A DNA stretch of 6,221 nucleotides. Origin: Atopobium sp. (GTDB lineage Bacteria; Actinomycetota; Coriobacteriia; Coriobacteriales; Atopobiaceae). The position numbers were made by a program, and so were the translations under genes. The stretch lies in assembly GCA_018376005.1 (NCBI GenBank), contig JAHACE010000089.1:1-6221 (forward strand), in the 5' to 3' direction. Below, piece after piece: positions 4,719 to 6,221 of this stretch. How positions within the stretch are numbered: the stretch's first letter is position 1; each line of letters opens with the position of its first letter. Under the pieces are notes generated by a model that searched no databases, had not been told where the DNA came from, and was given only the letters and a program-made list of their open reading frames with translations.

Positions 4719-6181
4719 GTAATAGCTCCCAAGTCCTCAGTTACGTGACCAACACGCTGGTCAGGAGGGACAATCTCTACGCCACCGTGCGAGAAGAAAC
4801 GCACCGGATCATGCATCAGGTCCTCCATTGGAACAAGCACATAATCGCGCTCGCCCATGCGTGGATGAGGCAAAGTGAGGTGTTTACCTGCGTGTTGTTC
4901 GCCCTCAACCCACAGAAGGTCGCAATCAATAGTGCGAGGTCCATGGCCCTCCTCGCCTTTCTTGCGCGTGCGGTTGAGAGCGTTCTCTACCTCAAGCAAC
5001 TTATCCATCAGCACCAGCGGATGGAGCTCAGTTCTAATCTCGGCAACGGCATTTACCACGGGTGTAGCAATACCGTATGCAGGCTCAGTTTCGTAGGCGT
5101 GGCTGAGAGAAACAACGCAGGTCAGAGGAATCTCATCGATGAGCTGCGTTGCGCGGGCCAGGTAGCCCACGCGATCGCCTACGTTGGAGCCAAGCGCCAC
5201 AAATCCCTGACGAGGATCGCGCTCGGTCATAGCCCAGTAAGCGTTGATGGCCTGAGCGGTTCCGGCAACATCGTGAACGCGCAGGATACGGGCACCGTTG
5301 GTAATAGCGGCAATGCAAATTGCATGCGTAGCCGCGTCGCGCTGCGTAGCCTCAGTTACGCCAGAAACAGCGCCGACAAAGCGCTTTCTGGACACGGCGC
5401 AGAGCAGCGGATATCCCATAGAAACCATCGAGCGAGTAGCACGCTGAATTACAACGTCCTCGTCAGCAAACTTGTCAAAGCCTGGACCTGGGTCAATGCA
5501 GATGCGGTCCTTGGAAACGCCGGCGCGCATCAGACCGCGAGCTTGGTCGCCCAAAAAGCCCATGATCTGGCGCATGATAGGCGCCTCTTCAGGCAGGGTA
5601 AAACGACGCTGCGAGCTCAGCGTGCGTGTCTCGGCTCCTGTGGCTACGGCTCGAGCAGCTGCGCTACCAGTAGGGCGAGAAGGGCGCATGTCATCCAGCT
5701 GAACCTGTTTGCGCTCAACACGAGCTCCAAGGCCGTCCTTATTCCAGTGCATCACAATGCAGCCGCAGTCAGACTCCGCAGCTACAGCAACCATTTCTGG
5801 ATCAGTGAATCCGGAAACGTCGTTGATGATGGACGCTCCAAGGCGGACGCACATCTTTGCTACCTCGGCGTGGCGCGTGTCAATGGAGACAATTGCGCCA
5901 GCAGCTACCAACGCGCGCACCACAGGTACTACGCGCTCGGCCTCTTCTGTAGGCAGAACAGGCGTGTGACCTGGACGAGTAGACTCTCCTCCAACGTCAA
6001 TGATGTCAGCGCCTTCATCCAGCATCTGCAATCCACGAGCAATTGCGGCCTCTGGATCAAAGTTCTTTCCGCCATCAGAGAACGAATCTGGAGTGACGTT
6101 GAGAACGCCCATAATCCTAGGACGCGCCAACGAGATAGTGTGAGTTCCACATTGCCAGGTGTTGTAGCTTTGACGAAGCAT
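4709..6181 (-). CDS. Bifunctional dihydropteroate synthase / HPPK (FolP-FolK fusion)
   Basis: This protein would carry out two consecutive steps of folate synthesis. FolK (HPPK) puts pyrophosphate on hydroxymethyl-dihydropterin, and FolP (DHPS) joins that product to p-aminobenzoate. The FolP part (about 18-318) shows GVLNVTPDSFSDGG (25-38), DVGGESTRPG (62-71), SIDTR (99-103), INDVSG (119-124), IDPGPGFDK (229-237), SRKRFVG (264-270) and RVHDV (301-305), so the pterin and sulfonamide-target pocket looks intact. An unusual insertion of about 50 residues follows MHW (144-146). After a short linker the FolK part (327-455) has VALGSNVGDR (328-337), ETEPAYG (364-370), GPRTIDCDLL (414-423, metal ligands D419 and D421) and LPHPR (437-441). 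No FolB lies between or beside them. The ATG (6179-6181) follows a strong AAGGAGG (6186-6192) by four bases. It overlaps the next gene by 10 bp. Confidence 0.95.
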   Translation of the reverse strand: MLRQSYNTWQCGTHTISLARPRIMGVLNVTPDSFSDGGKNFDPEAAIARGLQMLDEGADIIDVGGESTRPGHTPVLPTEEAERVVPVVRALVAAGAIVSIDTRHAEVAKMCVRLGASIINDVSGFTDPEMVAVAAESDCGCIVMHWNKDGLGARVERKQVQLDDMRPSRPTGSAAARAVATGAETRTLSSQRRFTLPEEAPIMRQIMGFLGDQARGLMRAGVSKDRICIDPGPGFDKFADEDVVIQRATRSMVSMGYPLLCAVSRKRFVGAVSGVTEATQRDAATHAICIAAITNGARILRVHDVAGTAQAINAYWAMTERDPRQGFVALGSNVGDRVGYLARATQLIDEIPLTCVVSLSHAYETEPAYGIATPVVNAVAEIRTELHPLVLMDKLLEVENALNRTRKKGEEGHGPRTIDCDLLWVEGEQHAGKHLTLPHPRMGERDYVLVPMEDLMHDPVRFFSHGGVEIVPPDQRVGHVTEDLGAITWE

Positions 6182-6211
6182 GAATCCTCCTTGCCAGCTA
6201 TGAATGTTTCT

Positions 6212-6217
6212 ATTGTA
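6212..6217 (-). promoter_or_regulatory. Candidate -10 box for the folP-folK transcript
   Basis: The minus strand reads TACAAT (five of six match to TATAAT), about 30 bases before the folP-folK ATG. Its -35 would lie outside the window. The bases between it and the ribosome-binding site contain stop codons in more than one frame, so any upstream gene ends before or near here. Confidence 0.45.
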
Positions 6218-6221
6218 GCGG

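Overview
The window looks chromosomal and comes from an actinobacterium of the class Coriobacteriia, most likely the Atopobium/Olsenella group (Atopobiaceae). I base this on remembered family features, not a search: an L31 with a long Ala/Lys/Glu-rich tail, a DnaX with Ala-Pro linkers and a PDGTCEDC zinc region, and a dihydropteroate synthase (FolP) with an insertion, fused to FolK. GC content looks intermediate. I see no mobile element, CRISPR array, tRNA or rRNA.

Layout, left to right. Positions 1-46 (minus) hold the first 15 codons of an EbfC/YbaB nucleoid-protein gene. Positions 153-2501 (minus) hold dnaX, the clamp-loader tau-type subunit, with three long Ala-Pro tracts. Positions 2516-2929 (minus) hold rpmE (L31) with a 70-residue tail. 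Positions 2930-3156 are a divergent control region with an rpmE promoter, a palindrome and a strong leader hairpin on one side and a coaX promoter on the other. Positions 3157-3939 (plus) hold coaX, type III pantothenate kinase. Positions 3990-4718 (minus) hold a biotin-ligase-fold protein whose catalytic motifs are eroded. Positions 4709-6181 (minus) hold a FolP-FolK fusion, with its ribosome-binding site and a -10 box at the right edge.

The minus-strand genes form two transcription units. folP-folK and the ligase-like gene overlap by 10 bp. rpmE, dnaX and ebfC are close together and share one direction. coaX is transcribed alone, diverging from rpmE and converging on the ligase-like gene. 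The themes are cofactor synthesis (folate, coenzyme A, a biotin-ligase relative) and translation/replication (L31, DnaX, EbfC).

The most striking point is the rpmE-dnaX junction. DnaX homology runs upstream of the only usable start (GTG at 2501) as far as about 2531, then stops abruptly inside the rpmE tail. The conserved first residues of a clamp loader are not encoded in any frame. This is either a small deletion (real or from assembly) or a very unusual gene start. Other points of interest are the degenerate biotin ligase, the rpmE leader structure and the 12-bp repeats that carry stop codons. I found no wholly new multi-gene system here.
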